Shown piece by piece: positions 1-7,265 of a stretch of DNA of 64,000 nt. Numbering within the stretch: the first letter of the stretch is position 1; each line of letters begins with the position of its first letter. The notes below the pieces were generated by a model. It was not told the origin of the DNA. It made no database searches and saw only the letters and a list, made by a program, of their open reading frames with translations. Origin of the DNA: a virus; IMG/VR virus record IMGVR_UViG_3300021139_000005, positions 1 through 64,000 of that record; one strand, 5' to 3'. The position numbers and the translations under genes are program-made.

Positions 1-14
1 TTCATTTGGTTGGG

Positions 15-218
15 TTAAGGGTTAATAATTGGTTCTACTCTATTCCATTCTGATTCCATGATGATATACCCGCAGTTTACACAGGTATGAACGTATGAGA
101 CAAAGGGCCACATATACTCTACTTTGGCCGTATTAATGCAGTCGCATTTAGGGCAGATAATTTGCTCCGTGTGAAAAGGTATATCAACGTAATCCCATAT
201 TGGTTTAGTCTGCTTCAT
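15..218 (-). CDS. Small zinc-ribbon protein
   Basis: A 67-residue protein with two CxxC pairs, CPKC (residues 22-25) and CVNC (46-49), spaced as in a single zinc ribbon. Such small phage zinc ribbons usually contact nucleic acid or protein partners, but no specific role can be read here. It begins 3 bases after the stop of the 54-residue gene at 221-385, so it belongs to the same leftward operon. Another ATG follows at 5-3 on the minus strand and runs out of the window, suggesting the operon continues to the left. Confidence 0.7.
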   Translation of the reverse strand: MKQTKPIWDYVDIPFHTEQIICPKCDCINTAKVEYMWPFVSYVHTCVNCGYIIMESEWNRVEPIINP

Positions 219-220
219 GA

Positions 221-385
221 CTATAAGATTGAGTTGTCTTTAATAATTTGTAAGGTCCAAAATAGCCAACCGATTTCAAGTTGAAAATATCCCTTGCACC
301 AAAACACATTGATTGACGGAATGATATAAATCCCTTTAGTGTCTTTAATAAGGGAAATGTGAAATACTACTTCTACATTTTTCAT
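221..385 (-). CDS. Small hydrophobic protein, unknown function
   Basis: A 54-residue reading frame starting MKNVEVVFHISLI and ending ..IKDNSIL. Its ATG overlaps the stop of the upstream gene (ATGA at 382-385) and it stops 2 bases before the ATG of the zinc-ribbon gene, so it fits the tight leftward operon exactly. The C-terminal half (GYFQLEIGWLFWTLQII) is rich in aromatic and aliphatic residues and may be membrane-associated. No family recognised; the call rests on position and plausible composition. Confidence 0.55.
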   Translation of the reverse strand: MKNVEVVFHISLIKDTKGIYIIPSINVFWCKGYFQLEIGWLFWTLQIIKDNSIL

Positions 386-816
386 ACAATTTTCTTTAGG
401 TTAATAAAGGGTGTTACTCCATTCAATTTGAAATGCTGCGCCACCAGCGATGGTATAAGGACCTGCACCAGTACAGGTGTTACTCCATTCAATTTGAAAT
501 GCTGCGCCACCATACACTTGGTAAACGATTGAATATCATAGTAATTCATACCGAATTTAGATTCAAAAACAGACCAAAATCGTGTGTATGAACACCAAAA
601 AATGCCAGTTTTTTCATCGTGCTTAAACATAAATTGGCTTTGATTATTAAGCCAAATTAGCGAGTTTGAGTATTTAGTTCTGTCTTCCTTCCGCTCCAAA
701 TCTTTTACCAGTTCGGCAAAAACTGATTCCTTCGTTTCTATGGCCTCCGTTTGCAATACATAAACTTTACCGTCTATGGTAAATGTGCCGTCTTCATTTT
801 GAATTATAGATTTCAT
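382..816 (-). CDS. Conserved-looking phage protein with duplicated C-terminal motif
   Basis: A 144-residue protein of unknown function. Residues 1-105 look like an ordinary soluble domain, starting with a beta-strand pattern (EDGTFTIDGKVYVLQ) and later the aromatic stretch GIFWCSYTRFWSVFESKFGMNYYDI. The C-terminus carries the peptide VAQHFKLNGVTP twice, 22 residues apart, encoded by two identical 37-bp repeats. The frame overlaps the next gene by ATGA. The single copy of the motif may be the original C-terminus and the second a later in-frame duplication; alternatively the repeat has its own DNA or RNA role. Confidence 0.65.
   Translation of the reverse strand: MKSIIQNEDGTFTIDGKVYVLQTEAIETKESVFAELVKDLERKEDRTKYSNSLIWLNNQSQFMFKHDEKTGIFWCSYTRFWSVFESKFGMNYYDIQSFTKCMVAQHFKLNGVTPVLVQVLIPSLVAQHFKLNGVTPFINLKKIV
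410..512. repeat. Pair of identical 37-bp direct repeats with 29-bp spacer
   Basis: The segment at 410-446 recurs without mismatch at 476-512; the unit is 66 bp, so the duplication stays in frame in the overlapping gene. Each repeat starts GGTG and ends CACCA, and contains a near-palindrome (CATTCAATTTGAAATG). Length and spacing resemble a repeat-spacer-repeat unit, but only two copies exist and no cas gene is visible. Confidence 0.85.
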
Positions 817-854
817 ATACTGTTTTATTTTAGTGATTAATTTTCGGGTGTGGG

Positions 855-2147
855 TTAGAATGGATCATCATCGTTTCCGTAACTTCCTGTCTTAACATAT
901 TCCTTCGGTTCGTTCAGCTTTTTAATTTCTGGATTACCCTCCTCCTTGTCAATGAAAAAATACTGCAACGAATAGCTTTCAAAATCATATCTCCTGGTAT
1001 CACGAACATATTTGAACTCTATTGAGCCACGGTACCCGACAATCTTCTGCCGGCGTATCTTCTTCGTGTGAAGTTCACAGGTGTAATCTTTACTATCATT
1101 CGCATTCGGCCTGTGAAATACCAGTATGTTATCGGCTTTGTTATTCCACATTGCGCCCCCGGCCAGGTCAAATACATCTGGGCAATCAAACCCCTTTTTA
1201 TCATTCTTCTTCAACATTTTCGGATGCGCCACAATTATGAAGTAGATGTTGCTGCCTATTGCAAATCGGGTAAAGTCGGACAAAACCGTAGCCAAATACT
1301 TATCATCCCGTCCACCAGATGCCTGATAATCATTCTCCATTTGGTTGAACGGATCAATAACACAACCATCTATCTTCTCTTTCAGAACTAACTGCAGGAA
1401 CCGGCTTTTGATGTAATCCGGGGTAGGGCTAAGATCTTTTGGGTAAACGTAAAAGAAATGCTCCTGAATCCATTTGTACGCCTGGGCATACTTTATTTTG
1501 TCGGGCCTGAACAGGTTGGTTGGTGTGCAGTCGGCACCCACCAGTATCTCTACAAGGTCATGATAGAACTCATGTGAAGGAAAGTCCTCCGGGCCAAATA
1601 TTGCCCACTTAGTACCTTCTTTCACCGACTTGTTGACCATCATAAACTTTAAAAATGCCGTTTTACCCATGTTTCCTATCCCGGTAAGAACTGTTAACTC
1701 TCCCCTTTTGAACTTGAAAATCTTGTCTACCTCCGGAACTCCACTCTCTGAAACCGAAACATATCCATGATCGTAAATCTTCTCAGCATCCGCGTAAACG
1801 TCCTGGCCGTAAATAACATCTGCTACCTTTCCATTATCCAGTTCAATCTCTACCGGCTTTCCTGTGGCCTTATCAACCAGATTCTTTGACTTAAACTCTG
1901 CAGTTCCAAAAACCTTGTTGTCATAAACTCTGTCGGCCATGGCCATTACCTCGTCTACAAAAAATTCGCTGTCCTTGCTCAAATACCGGCTTTTAACTTC
2001 TGTCCGGGTAGTATCCTTGTCAACTCCCAACCTGCAAGCTCCTTCGATGATATGGTGAATGAAAATCCTCCGGTCACCGCTAGAAAATATCTCCTTCTGG
2101 TGCTCAACCCACTCTTCTATCAACTTAAATGTCATTTCACTTCTCAT
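855..2147 (-). CDS. DnaB/Twinkle-type replicative helicase
   Basis: A 430-residue RecA-fold ATPase of the DnaB/gp4 helicase class, expected to unwind the phage replication fork. The N-terminal ~125 residues are helical. The core then shows GELTVLTGIGNMGKT (Walker A, GxxxxGKT, near residue 160), a hydrophobic strand ending in D (DGCVIDPFNQM, Walker B), a histidine switch strand (IIVAHPKM), and a basic C-terminal segment (KKIRRQKIVGYRG) like the DNA-binding loop and arginine finger area of DnaB. It lacks a visible primase zinc finger or TOPRIM motif, so it is helicase only. It overlaps the upstream 118-residue gene by 4 bases. The start may be Met5. Confidence 0.8.
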   Translation of the reverse strand: MRSEMTFKLIEEWVEHQKEIFSSGDRRIFIHHIIEGACRLGVDKDTTRTEVKSRYLSKDSEFFVDEVMAMADRVYDNKVFGTAEFKSKNLVDKATGKPVEIELDNGKVADVIYGQDVYADAEKIYDHGYVSVSESGVPEVDKIFKFKRGELTVLTGIGNMGKTAFLKFMMVNKSVKEGTKWAIFGPEDFPSHEFYHDLVEILVGADCTPTNLFRPDKIKYAQAYKWIQEHFFYVYPKDLSPTPDYIKSRFLQLVLKEKIDGCVIDPFNQMENDYQASGGRDDKYLATVLSDFTRFAIGSNIYFIIVAHPKMLKKNDKKGFDCPDVFDLAGGAMWNNKADNILVFHRPNANDSKDYTCELHTKKIRRQKIVGYRGSIEFKYVRDTRRYDFESYSLQYFFIDKEEGNPEIKKLNEPKEYVKTGSYGNDDDPF

Positions 2148-2500
2148 ATATCCGACTTTAAATAGTTGATATCACGTTGTAATTCTTTTCCGGTGGAGGT
2201 GGCCGGACCCATTTTAAACACACAAAAATCATTCAGGTGGTTAGCATCTAGTTCTGTGACTACCTTTTGATACAGTTCAGCCAGGTAGTCCAAAGTTTCA
2301 AACCCTATCCAAAGTTCTTCGGTTTCCTTATCGATGATAAATTGGCTTGCATTCTCATTGGCAGCGTATTTATTGAGAGATTCTTGCTTTTTAGATAGCA
2401 TTGCCTCAAAAGCAGTGTACCTGTCCCCAAAGTCAGCTAATAGCGTCACAGACACCGGCAGGGGATAATTGTGCTTTTTGTAAAGTGATATGAGGCTCAT
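2144..2500 (-). CDS. Hypothetical protein between initiator and helicase genes
   Basis: A 118-residue, mainly helical soluble protein with no recognised motif (features: MSLISLYKKHNYPLPVSVTLL at the N-terminus, acidic and amphipathic centre). It overlaps both neighbours by 4 bases (ATGA), so it is translationally coupled to the replication initiator-like gene before it and the helicase after it. By position it could be a helicase loader or primosome accessory factor, but nothing in the sequence proves this. Confidence 0.6.
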   Translation of the reverse strand: MSLISLYKKHNYPLPVSVTLLADFGDRYTAFEAMLSKKQESLNKYAANENASQFIIDKETEELWIGFETLDYLAELYQKVVTELDANHLNDFCVFKMGPATSTGKELQRDINYLKSDI

Positions 2501-3417
2501 GATAATTGGCTTTTAGGGCGAACATCTGGCTTGAATCGATCATAATGGGCCTGTTCCTGTTCAGTAATTGGTACACCAACTTCAATTTTGTGCCGGATAT
2601 ACTCGAAATCGTTGTTGAAGTTCTGCTTGGGCTGTAGTTCTGGTTTTGGTTTTAATGATAATTGTAATTCAGGTAAAGAAACTTGACAAAACTTATCCAA
2701 CTTATCCGATCTTGTAAAGAACTCAGGAGTAAGGTACTTGAATCCATTTTCGATATGGTAAGATTCCTTGGAGGCGTTATTAACTGCAGATAATATTTCT
2801 TGCAAAGTACGCCCTTCTTTAATCCTGGCAATGAATCCTGTTTTGTCTTTTGTTGATCCTTTATACTTTTTACCCAAAAGAGAATTTATTCCCTCAATAT
2901 ACTGTTCGTAAGATTTCAAATAGGATTCAGATATCTCTTCTTTTCTTTCCTTCTTTTCTTTATTATCCTTCTTGTATGTGTCGAGTTGTTGTTGGTTCGT
3001 TGTTGGTTTGTTGGTTGTTTGTTGGTTGTTTGTTGGTTGTAGTCCTTGGTAACTATCGTATTTACAGATAGTTATCTTGGTGTATTTTGTAGTACTCTCT
3101 TGGCTAATCATTGCATCCTTTTTTAGCATGTCGAGGAAAGACCGCACTGCGCCTCGGTTCCAGCCCCACTCCATAGAGAGTTTTTCCTGAGAAGTTAATA
3201 GCTGCCCTCTTTCTAATTCTATAAGATCATAACCAACAGAACGCTTTTCAGGACTCCACTGAGCTTCCAGAAGAAGGTATATCCAGGCTTCAAGTTTGGA
3301 CTTCACCCGGCTTTCATTCCAAATCCAGTGTCCTTTAATGGACCTGAATACTTTAATGTAGCCGGCTTGATAATTTTCAGCAGGGTCTTCAAACAGCATA
3401 ACAAAAAATGGGCGCAA
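2497..3417 (-). CDS. Replication initiator-like protein (winged helix plus phage C-terminal domain)
   Basis: A 306-residue protein with a replisome-organiser layout. Residues ~15-115 look like a winged-helix DNA-binding domain (KLEAWIYLLLEAQW.. LTSQEKLSMEWGWNRGAVRSFLDML). A low-complexity N/T/Q linker follows, encoded by the TTGGTTTG-rich stretch near 2990-3045, then a lysine/glutamate-rich hinge. Residues ~175-245 match the pattern of the conserved phage C-terminal replication domain (INSLLGKKYKGS..IKEGRTLQEIL..YLTPEFFTRSDKLDKF). It probably recruits the adjacent helicase to an origin. Met7 is an alternative start. First gene of the leftward block, downstream of the minus-strand promoter at 3532-3539. 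Confidence 0.75.
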   Translation of the reverse strand: MRPFFVMLFEDPAENYQAGYIKVFRSIKGHWIWNESRVKSKLEAWIYLLLEAQWSPEKRSVGYDLIELERGQLLTSQEKLSMEWGWNRGAVRSFLDMLKKDAMISQESTTKYTKITICKYDSYQGLQPTNNQQTTNKPTTNQQQLDTYKKDNKEKKERKEEISESYLKSYEQYIEGINSLLGKKYKGSTKDKTGFIARIKEGRTLQEILSAVNNASKESYHIENGFKYLTPEFFTRSDKLDKFCQVSLPELQLSLKPKPELQPKQNFNNDFEYIRHKIEVGVPITEQEQAHYDRFKPDVRPKSQLS

Positions 3418-3531
3418 TCAAAGGGGTGCCGAACCAATAACCCGAAGGCAAGAAGTTTTCCCCTTTGACGCGCTTATCTTAAATATGAGTTCTGAAATGT
3501 CTTTTTCATAGAGTTATTGTGTTCGGCAGTG

Positions 3532-3539
3532 CAAATATA
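3532..3539 (-). promoter_or_regulatory. Leftward TAnnTTTG promoter
   Basis: Minus-strand TATATTTG matches the Bacteroidota -7 element; a TTTG lies 21 bases further upstream (around 3561-3564) at the position of the -33 element. It would drive the replication operon 2497-15 leftwards, with a leader of about 115 bases. Confidence 0.65.
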
Positions 3540-3607
3540 AACGAACAGTTTTCATACCACCAAATTTATTTTCACTTTATTTTTATCTTCACTCTTAAAA
3601 CTAACTG

Positions 3608-3639
3608 TTGTAAAAAATATTTTACAAATTATTTGTAAA
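3608..3639. promoter_or_regulatory. Overlapping palindromes, candidate operator
   Basis: Two inverted repeats share bases. TTGTAAAA-AATA-TTTTACAA lies at 3608-3627 (8-bp arms). TTTACAAAT-T-ATTTGTAAA lies at 3621-3639 (9-bp arms, perfect). The second contains the TTTG (3632-3635) that serves as the -33 element of the rightward promoter, so a bound dimer would block it. A regulator such as the XRE protein at 5786-6121 is a possible ligand, by inference only. Confidence 0.6.
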
Positions 3640-3656
3640 TCCAACTAAGAGTTGTT

Positions 3657-3664
3657 TATCTTTG
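3657..3664 (+). promoter_or_regulatory. Rightward TAnnTTTG promoter of the recombination operon
   Basis: TATCTTTG with a TTTG at 3632-3635, 21 bases upstream: a complete -33/-7 pair. The ATG of the RecT-like gene follows 17 bases after the element. Confidence 0.75.
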
Positions 3665-3681
3665 CTGAAAATACACACACC

Positions 3682-4455
3682 ATGGCAGAAGAAAAACAAG
3701 AATTATCAGTGCTACTTGACAACGAAGTAAGCCTGGTAGTCAACCAAAAAAACATCGAAGGATTCCAGATGGCTATCTCGGTAGCAAGGGGAATGGCAAG
3801 GCTTAACAGCATGATCACGGATGATTATATGAAGGAGATCATGCCCCTTCAGAACACATCGTTAGGTTTTAAGACGGACAAGCCGGAAGGATATCCACTA
3901 GCGGTAGCGAAGAAGTGCTTGATGGAGGCGGTACTTTGGGGCGTTCAACCTTGGGGTAACCAGTTCAATATTATCGCATCGAACATGTACATCACTGGAG
4001 AGGGATTTACCTACCTGCTGAAGAAGGTATCTGGCCTGTGGTATGAGATAATTGCCGGCATCCCGAAGATAGGGGACAAGAGCGCGGAGGTAGAAATGAC
4101 GATCAACTGGTCATTGAACGGTGGTACGAAGGAACAGCGTAAGCTAACCTTTGTTGTAAAGGTCAACTCATACATGGGTGCGGATGCGGTAATAGGCAAG
4201 GCAAAGAGAAAATCAAAGTGCTGGCTATTTAACACGCTTAATGATGTTGAGATAGTAGACGCTGATGCTGATGAACTTAAACAGGAGGTTATTCAGATTC
4301 AGGAAGAGAAGTACGATTGGGCCGACCTGGAATTATTGTATGACCTGAAAAAAGAAAAGCTGACTGAAAAGCAGAGAGCAAGTTCAGAACGGATCATAAA
4401 GGCACAGGAAAAAACTGGTTATAAGAAGCTGCAGGAGTTTTTAGCCGGTATATAA
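3682..4455 (+). CDS. RecT-like single-strand annealing protein
   Basis: About 257 residues from the ATG at 3682. A longer frame reaches back to 3652 but would start inside the promoter. The protein resembles RecT-family annealing proteins: an N-terminal helical region, then the YPLAVAKKCLMEAVLWGVQPWGNQFNIIASNMYITGEGFTYLLKK core typical of RecT substrate-binding strands, and later WLFNTLNDVEIVDAD. It should coat resected single strands and anneal them to homologous DNA. The next gene is a YqaJ-type exonuclease, which gives the classic exonuclease/annealase pair. Expressed from the promoter at 3657, probably under the palindromic operator. Confidence 0.78.
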   Translation: MAEEKQELSVLLDNEVSLVVNQKNIEGFQMAISVARGMARLNSMITDDYMKEIMPLQNTSLGFKTDKPEGYPLAVAKKCLMEAVLWGVQPWGNQFNIIASNMYITGEGFTYLLKKVSGLWYEIIAGIPKIGDKSAEVEMTINWSLNGGTKEQRKLTFVVKVNSYMGADAVIGKAKRKSKCWLFNTLNDVEIVDADADELKQEVIQIQEEKYDWADLELLYDLKKEKLTEKQRASSERIIKAQEKTGYKKLQEFLAGI

Positions 4456-4462
4456 AGAATAG

Positions 4463-4535
4463 TGCAGTTCGATTCTGCTCGTTGGCCGAGGATTGGTATT
4501 TGCTGTGTATTAAGGTTCGATTCCTTAAGTCCAAA
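4463..4535 (+). other. Intergenic pair of T-arm-like hairpins
   Basis: Between the RecT-like and exonuclease genes lie two hairpins with the same 7-base loop TTCGATT, the canonical tRNA T-loop. One is GCAG/CTGC at 4464-4478, the other TTAAGG/CCTTAA at 4510-4528. TTGGCC (4482-4487) could pair 5 of 6 positions with GTCCAA (4529-4534), which would give a ~53-base tRNA-like fold lacking an anticodon arm. It could be decayed tRNA sequence, a tRNA mimic or a processing signal. Confidence 0.4.
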
Positions 4536-4587
4536 ACGACAAGGTTAAGACAGCGGCTATATTTTTTAATTATACAATCAAACAAAG

Positions 4588-5345
4588 TGAGTTCAACCAT
4601 AAATCAATCAGAAATCAGATGCGGAAATTTCACATCAAGTGAGATACACCGATTAATGAGTAACGGTAAAAAGGCAGGAGAACCCGGTAAACCGTTCTTT
4701 ACATACGTAGAAGAGAAACAGATGGAGCGCAGGCTTGGACGTTCCATATCGGAAGATGTGACAGCGAGGTCGTTATCATGGGGACTGTTGCTTGAAAAGA
4801 GAGTTTTTAACCTGTTAGGCATTGACTACAAAGAGAGCAGTCAGGAAACGATAGTTCACCCGAGATATAACTTTTGGGTAGGTAGCCCGGACGGTCAGGA
4901 GTTCGACGAAGCAGGGGATAAGCTGGCCGAAATTAAGTGCCCACTAACATTAAAATCGTTCTGCCAACTGGTAGACTGTATCAAAGAAGGACTTAGTGGT
5001 TTGGAAATCATGAACTTGATTCGTGAAAACCATACGGACGGGGATAAGTTCTACTGGCAGTGTGTTAGTAATGCGATACTTACCGGTTCAAAGTATGCTG
5101 AACTGATAGTTTATATGCCATATCAGAGTGAATTGGCGGCAATCAGGTTCCTTGCAACGAATTACGATGGCTTTGACCAGTGGAAATTTAAGTGGATAGA
5201 CCAGGCAACGGATGAAGAATTGCCGTTCCTTGTTGAAGGAAACTACTACAAGAACCTGAATAAAATCATGTTCGAGGTTCCGCAGGAAGACAAAGATTTA
5301 CTCACTGAGCGCGTGTTGATGGCTCATAAATTGATAACTGGCTAG
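4588..5345 (+). CDS. YqaJ-like viral exonuclease
   Basis: About 252 residues from GTG 4588 (VSSTINQSEIRCGNFTSSEIHRLM). The frame opens further upstream at 4482, but that part overlaps the T-arm-like hairpins and looks non-coding. The PD-(D/E)XK nuclease signature is clear: FWVGSPDGQEFDEAGDKLAEIKCP, giving the Asp and the E-x-K of the active site. The N-terminal SSEIHRL and WGLLLEKRVFNLL helix fit YqaJ/lambda-Exo folds. It would resect double-strand ends 5'-3' and load the neighbouring RecT-like protein. Confidence 0.75.
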
Positions 5346-5367
5346 TGCCAATCGTAGAAAGGGGAAA

Positions 5368-5395
5368 CCGGGGATAGCAATGTCGCTGTCCCCGG
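5368..5395 (+). terminator. Strong 11-bp hairpin after the exonuclease gene
   Basis: CCGGGGATAGC pairs with GCTGTCCCCGG (one G-U pair) around a 6-base loop. There is no T-run after it, so it may be an RNA-processing or mRNA-stability hairpin rather than an intrinsic terminator. Confidence 0.5.
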
Positions 5396-5421
5396 AATAA
5401 GGAAAGTAACCAAAGAGTACC

Positions 5422-5805
5422 ATGAATAGGCAGATGTCCAACCAAGAAATCGAGCGCATCCTGCTTAAAATTAAGTTAGGGTCGCTCGTTTCTAAGACAC
5501 CTGAATTCATCGCCCAGGTAATCATAAAGCGGTTCAATCAGGAAGGGGTTAAGATGTATGTGGAGGAGGACAAGAAGACGGTAAAGGTGGACGCAGTTAC
5601 CCGGTGGACAAATGATATTGTAAAGAGGAATACTGGCTTTGTTTACGAGGAGTTCAATGGGTTCGAGGGGGAGTTACTAAGTGAAAGAGAGGCAAATGGT
5701 TCTATATTGTGCAGGGTGAGGATAGGGAAGGTAGGTGGTAGAAAGTTTGTAACTGAGATTTTAAAACAGGATTTAATTATAACCAATGGTAAAGAAGAAA
5801 GTTGA
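5422..5805 (+). CDS. Hypothetical protein
   Basis: A 127-residue soluble protein, not recognised. N-terminal helices (MSNQEIERILLKIKLG..TPEFIAQVIIKRFNQEG) precede a beta-rich half (GFVYEEFNGFEGELLSEREANGSILCRVRIGKVGGRKFVTEILKQDLII). It overlaps the XRE regulator gene by 20 bases, which suggests co-expression with that regulator. Confidence 0.6.
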   Translation: MNRQMSNQEIERILLKIKLGSLVSKTPEFIAQVIIKRFNQEGVKMYVEEDKKTVKVDAVTRWTNDIVKRNTGFVYEEFNGFEGELLSEREANGSILCRVRIGKVGGRKFVTEILKQDLIITNGKEES

Positions 5806-6121
5806 ACTTGAGGAGCCTATAAGGCCAGTGTTCGATCAGAGATTGGAGAAAAGGGACCGGAGAGAGTTCGTCCGTCAGCTATCACAACGTGGGATGAGTA
5901 TTGGTCTTTATGAAGGTTTGTTTGAAGATATCCGAAAGGCTATTGTAAAGGCAAGGACAGATACCTTACCTATGCTATCAAAGAAGCAGCTTGCTGATAA
6001 GGTTGGGATCAGCAGGAGCTCCATAGATTACCTGGAAAAAGGTGAAAGAAGGCCATCCATATTTAACCTGTTTATGATAGCTAATGCAACGGGTAAACGC
6101 TTAACAATCACACTGGAATGA
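5786..6121 (+). CDS. XRE-family helix-turn-helix regulator
   Basis: A 111-residue protein whose C-terminal half is a Cro/C1-type HTH: LSKKQLADKVGISRSSIDYLEKGERRPSIFNLFMIANATGKRL, with the recognition helix around SRSSIDYLEKG. The N-terminal ~50 residues are charged and helical, perhaps for dimerisation. It overlaps the genes on either side. It is a candidate for binding the palindromes at 3608-3639 upstream of its own operon, giving autoregulation (inferred). Confidence 0.72.
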   Translation: MVKKKVELEEPIRPVFDQRLEKRDRREFVRQLSQRGMSIGLYEGLFEDIRKAIVKARTDTLPMLSKKQLADKVGISRSSIDYLEKGERRPSIFNLFMIANATGKRLTITLE

Positions 6122-6534
6122 ACGTATTTGTAGATGCATTATTGGCCTGTTTATTTGTCCTTTTTGTAGGTGTGATACTTTGGTACATGTTCAAGACGTT
6201 GTTCCATAAAAAGCATGGGGAGGCCGCTGAGGAAACGATTGAGCCATCAGATGCAAAGGACATCAAGGAGGAGGAGTTGGCCGATGATACCTGGGTATTT
6301 GTCAAGCACCGTGGGATTGTTCTTCCGATGCGTAAACATGAGAAGATTAACCTTTGGGATTGCTTATCAAGGGAAGGGAGAAATGAACAAGTAGCGGAAA
6401 TGAAATCTGCAATAAAAAAGGGGAAGATACAAGAATATTGGGTAGACAAAGATACATGCCTGTATGTGCCCAAAAAGGCAAATCTTATCAAAATTAGAGA
6501 TCAGTACCTACTATTCAAGCAAGGAAAACTATGA
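6118..6534 (+). CDS. Membrane-anchored protein
   Basis: A 138-residue protein starting with one clear transmembrane helix (MNVFVDALLACLFVLFVGVILWYMF) followed by a cytoplasmic-looking acidic linker (EAAEETIEPSDAKDIKEEEL) and a soluble domain (DTWVFVKHRGIVLPMRKHEKINLWDCL). The last half, with lysine-rich segments, is unrecognised. It overlaps the XRE gene by 4 bases and the following frame by 4 bases. Function unknown; it may act at the inner membrane during early infection. Confidence 0.6.
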   Translation: MNVFVDALLACLFVLFVGVILWYMFKTLFHKKHGEAAEETIEPSDAKDIKEEELADDTWVFVKHRGIVLPMRKHEKINLWDCLSREGRNEQVAEMKSAIKKGKIQEYWVDKDTCLYVPKKANLIKIRDQYLLFKQGKL

Positions 6535-7265
6535 TTAAACTTCTTATATTTGCATTGCTGTTTAACGAAGTCTATGCAAACCAAACTCATAACGAAAATA
6601 AACCCTGCCGTGATGCAACCTGCCTTCTGGCTTCGTTGAACAGCCATTACGGTGGGGCTAACTTTTTTATGAAACTTATACCTCTCAACACTCGAAAAGG
6701 AAATAGGTACCATGGAAAATATTTTGCTCAGGTAGATGATGCAGATTACGATTGGTTGATGCAATGGAAATGGTGTATTTGTAAAACAAAAAAAACTTTG
6801 TACGCGACAAGAACCGATAGAACAACTGGTGACTATAGGAGTGGTGGAAAGCATACTAGGGTAGTAATGCACCGTCAGATAGTGGGTGTTACTGATCCAT
6901 CCAAACTTGTTGACCATATTGACCACAATGGCCTAAATAATCAACGAAACAATTTAAGGGAAGCAACGAAGATGCAGAACTGTAAAAATAGAACCTCTAG
7001 CGATGGTTCATCGTCTAAGTTTTTAGGTGTTTGCTTATTTAGAAGCGGAGGTATTAAAATACCAGAAAGAATTAGGTGGATTGCTGCAATTGCTATTGAT
7101 GGAAAGTCAAAACACTTAGGCATATTTGAAAATGAAGAGGATGCTGCTCGAGCATATGATGATGCTGCAAAAATACATCACGGACAATGGGCAAATTTAA
7201 ACTTTAAAGAGAATGATGAAACCTGGAGAAGCAATGGTGTTCGTAGAGATACCACCGGCAATTGA
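6531..7265 (+). CDS. HNH homing endonuclease with AP2 DNA-binding domain
   Basis: The recognisable part begins at MKLIPLNTRKGNRYHGKYFAQVDDADYD (ATG 6669). It holds the HNH core (VVMHRQIVGVTDPSKLVDHIDHNGLNNQRNNLREAT, with the DHIDHNGLNNQRNNLR signature) and a C-terminal AP2-like module (SKFLGVCLF..RWIAAIAIDGKSKHLGIFENEEDAARAYDDAA). Such proteins nick DNA to copy their own gene. The first 46 residues (MIKLLIFALLFNEVYANQTH..) look like a signal peptide plus a short extracellular piece. They are foreign to this family, so they may be the 5' remnant of a small secreted-protein gene into which the endonuclease inserted. The end overlaps the next gene by 53 bases. Confidence 0.82.
   Translation: MIKLLIFALLFNEVYANQTHNENKPCRDATCLLASLNSHYGGANFFMKLIPLNTRKGNRYHGKYFAQVDDADYDWLMQWKWCICKTKKTLYATRTDRTTGDYRSGGKHTRVVMHRQIVGVTDPSKLVDHIDHNGLNNQRNNLREATKMQNCKNRTSSDGSSSKFLGVCLFRSGGIKIPERIRWIAAIAIDGKSKHLGIFENEEDAARAYDDAAKIHHGQWANLNFKENDETWRSNGVRRDTTGN

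Noticed and set aside
410-512. Full CRISPR array
   Set aside because: Only two repeats, no leader and no cas genes; kept only as a repeat observation.
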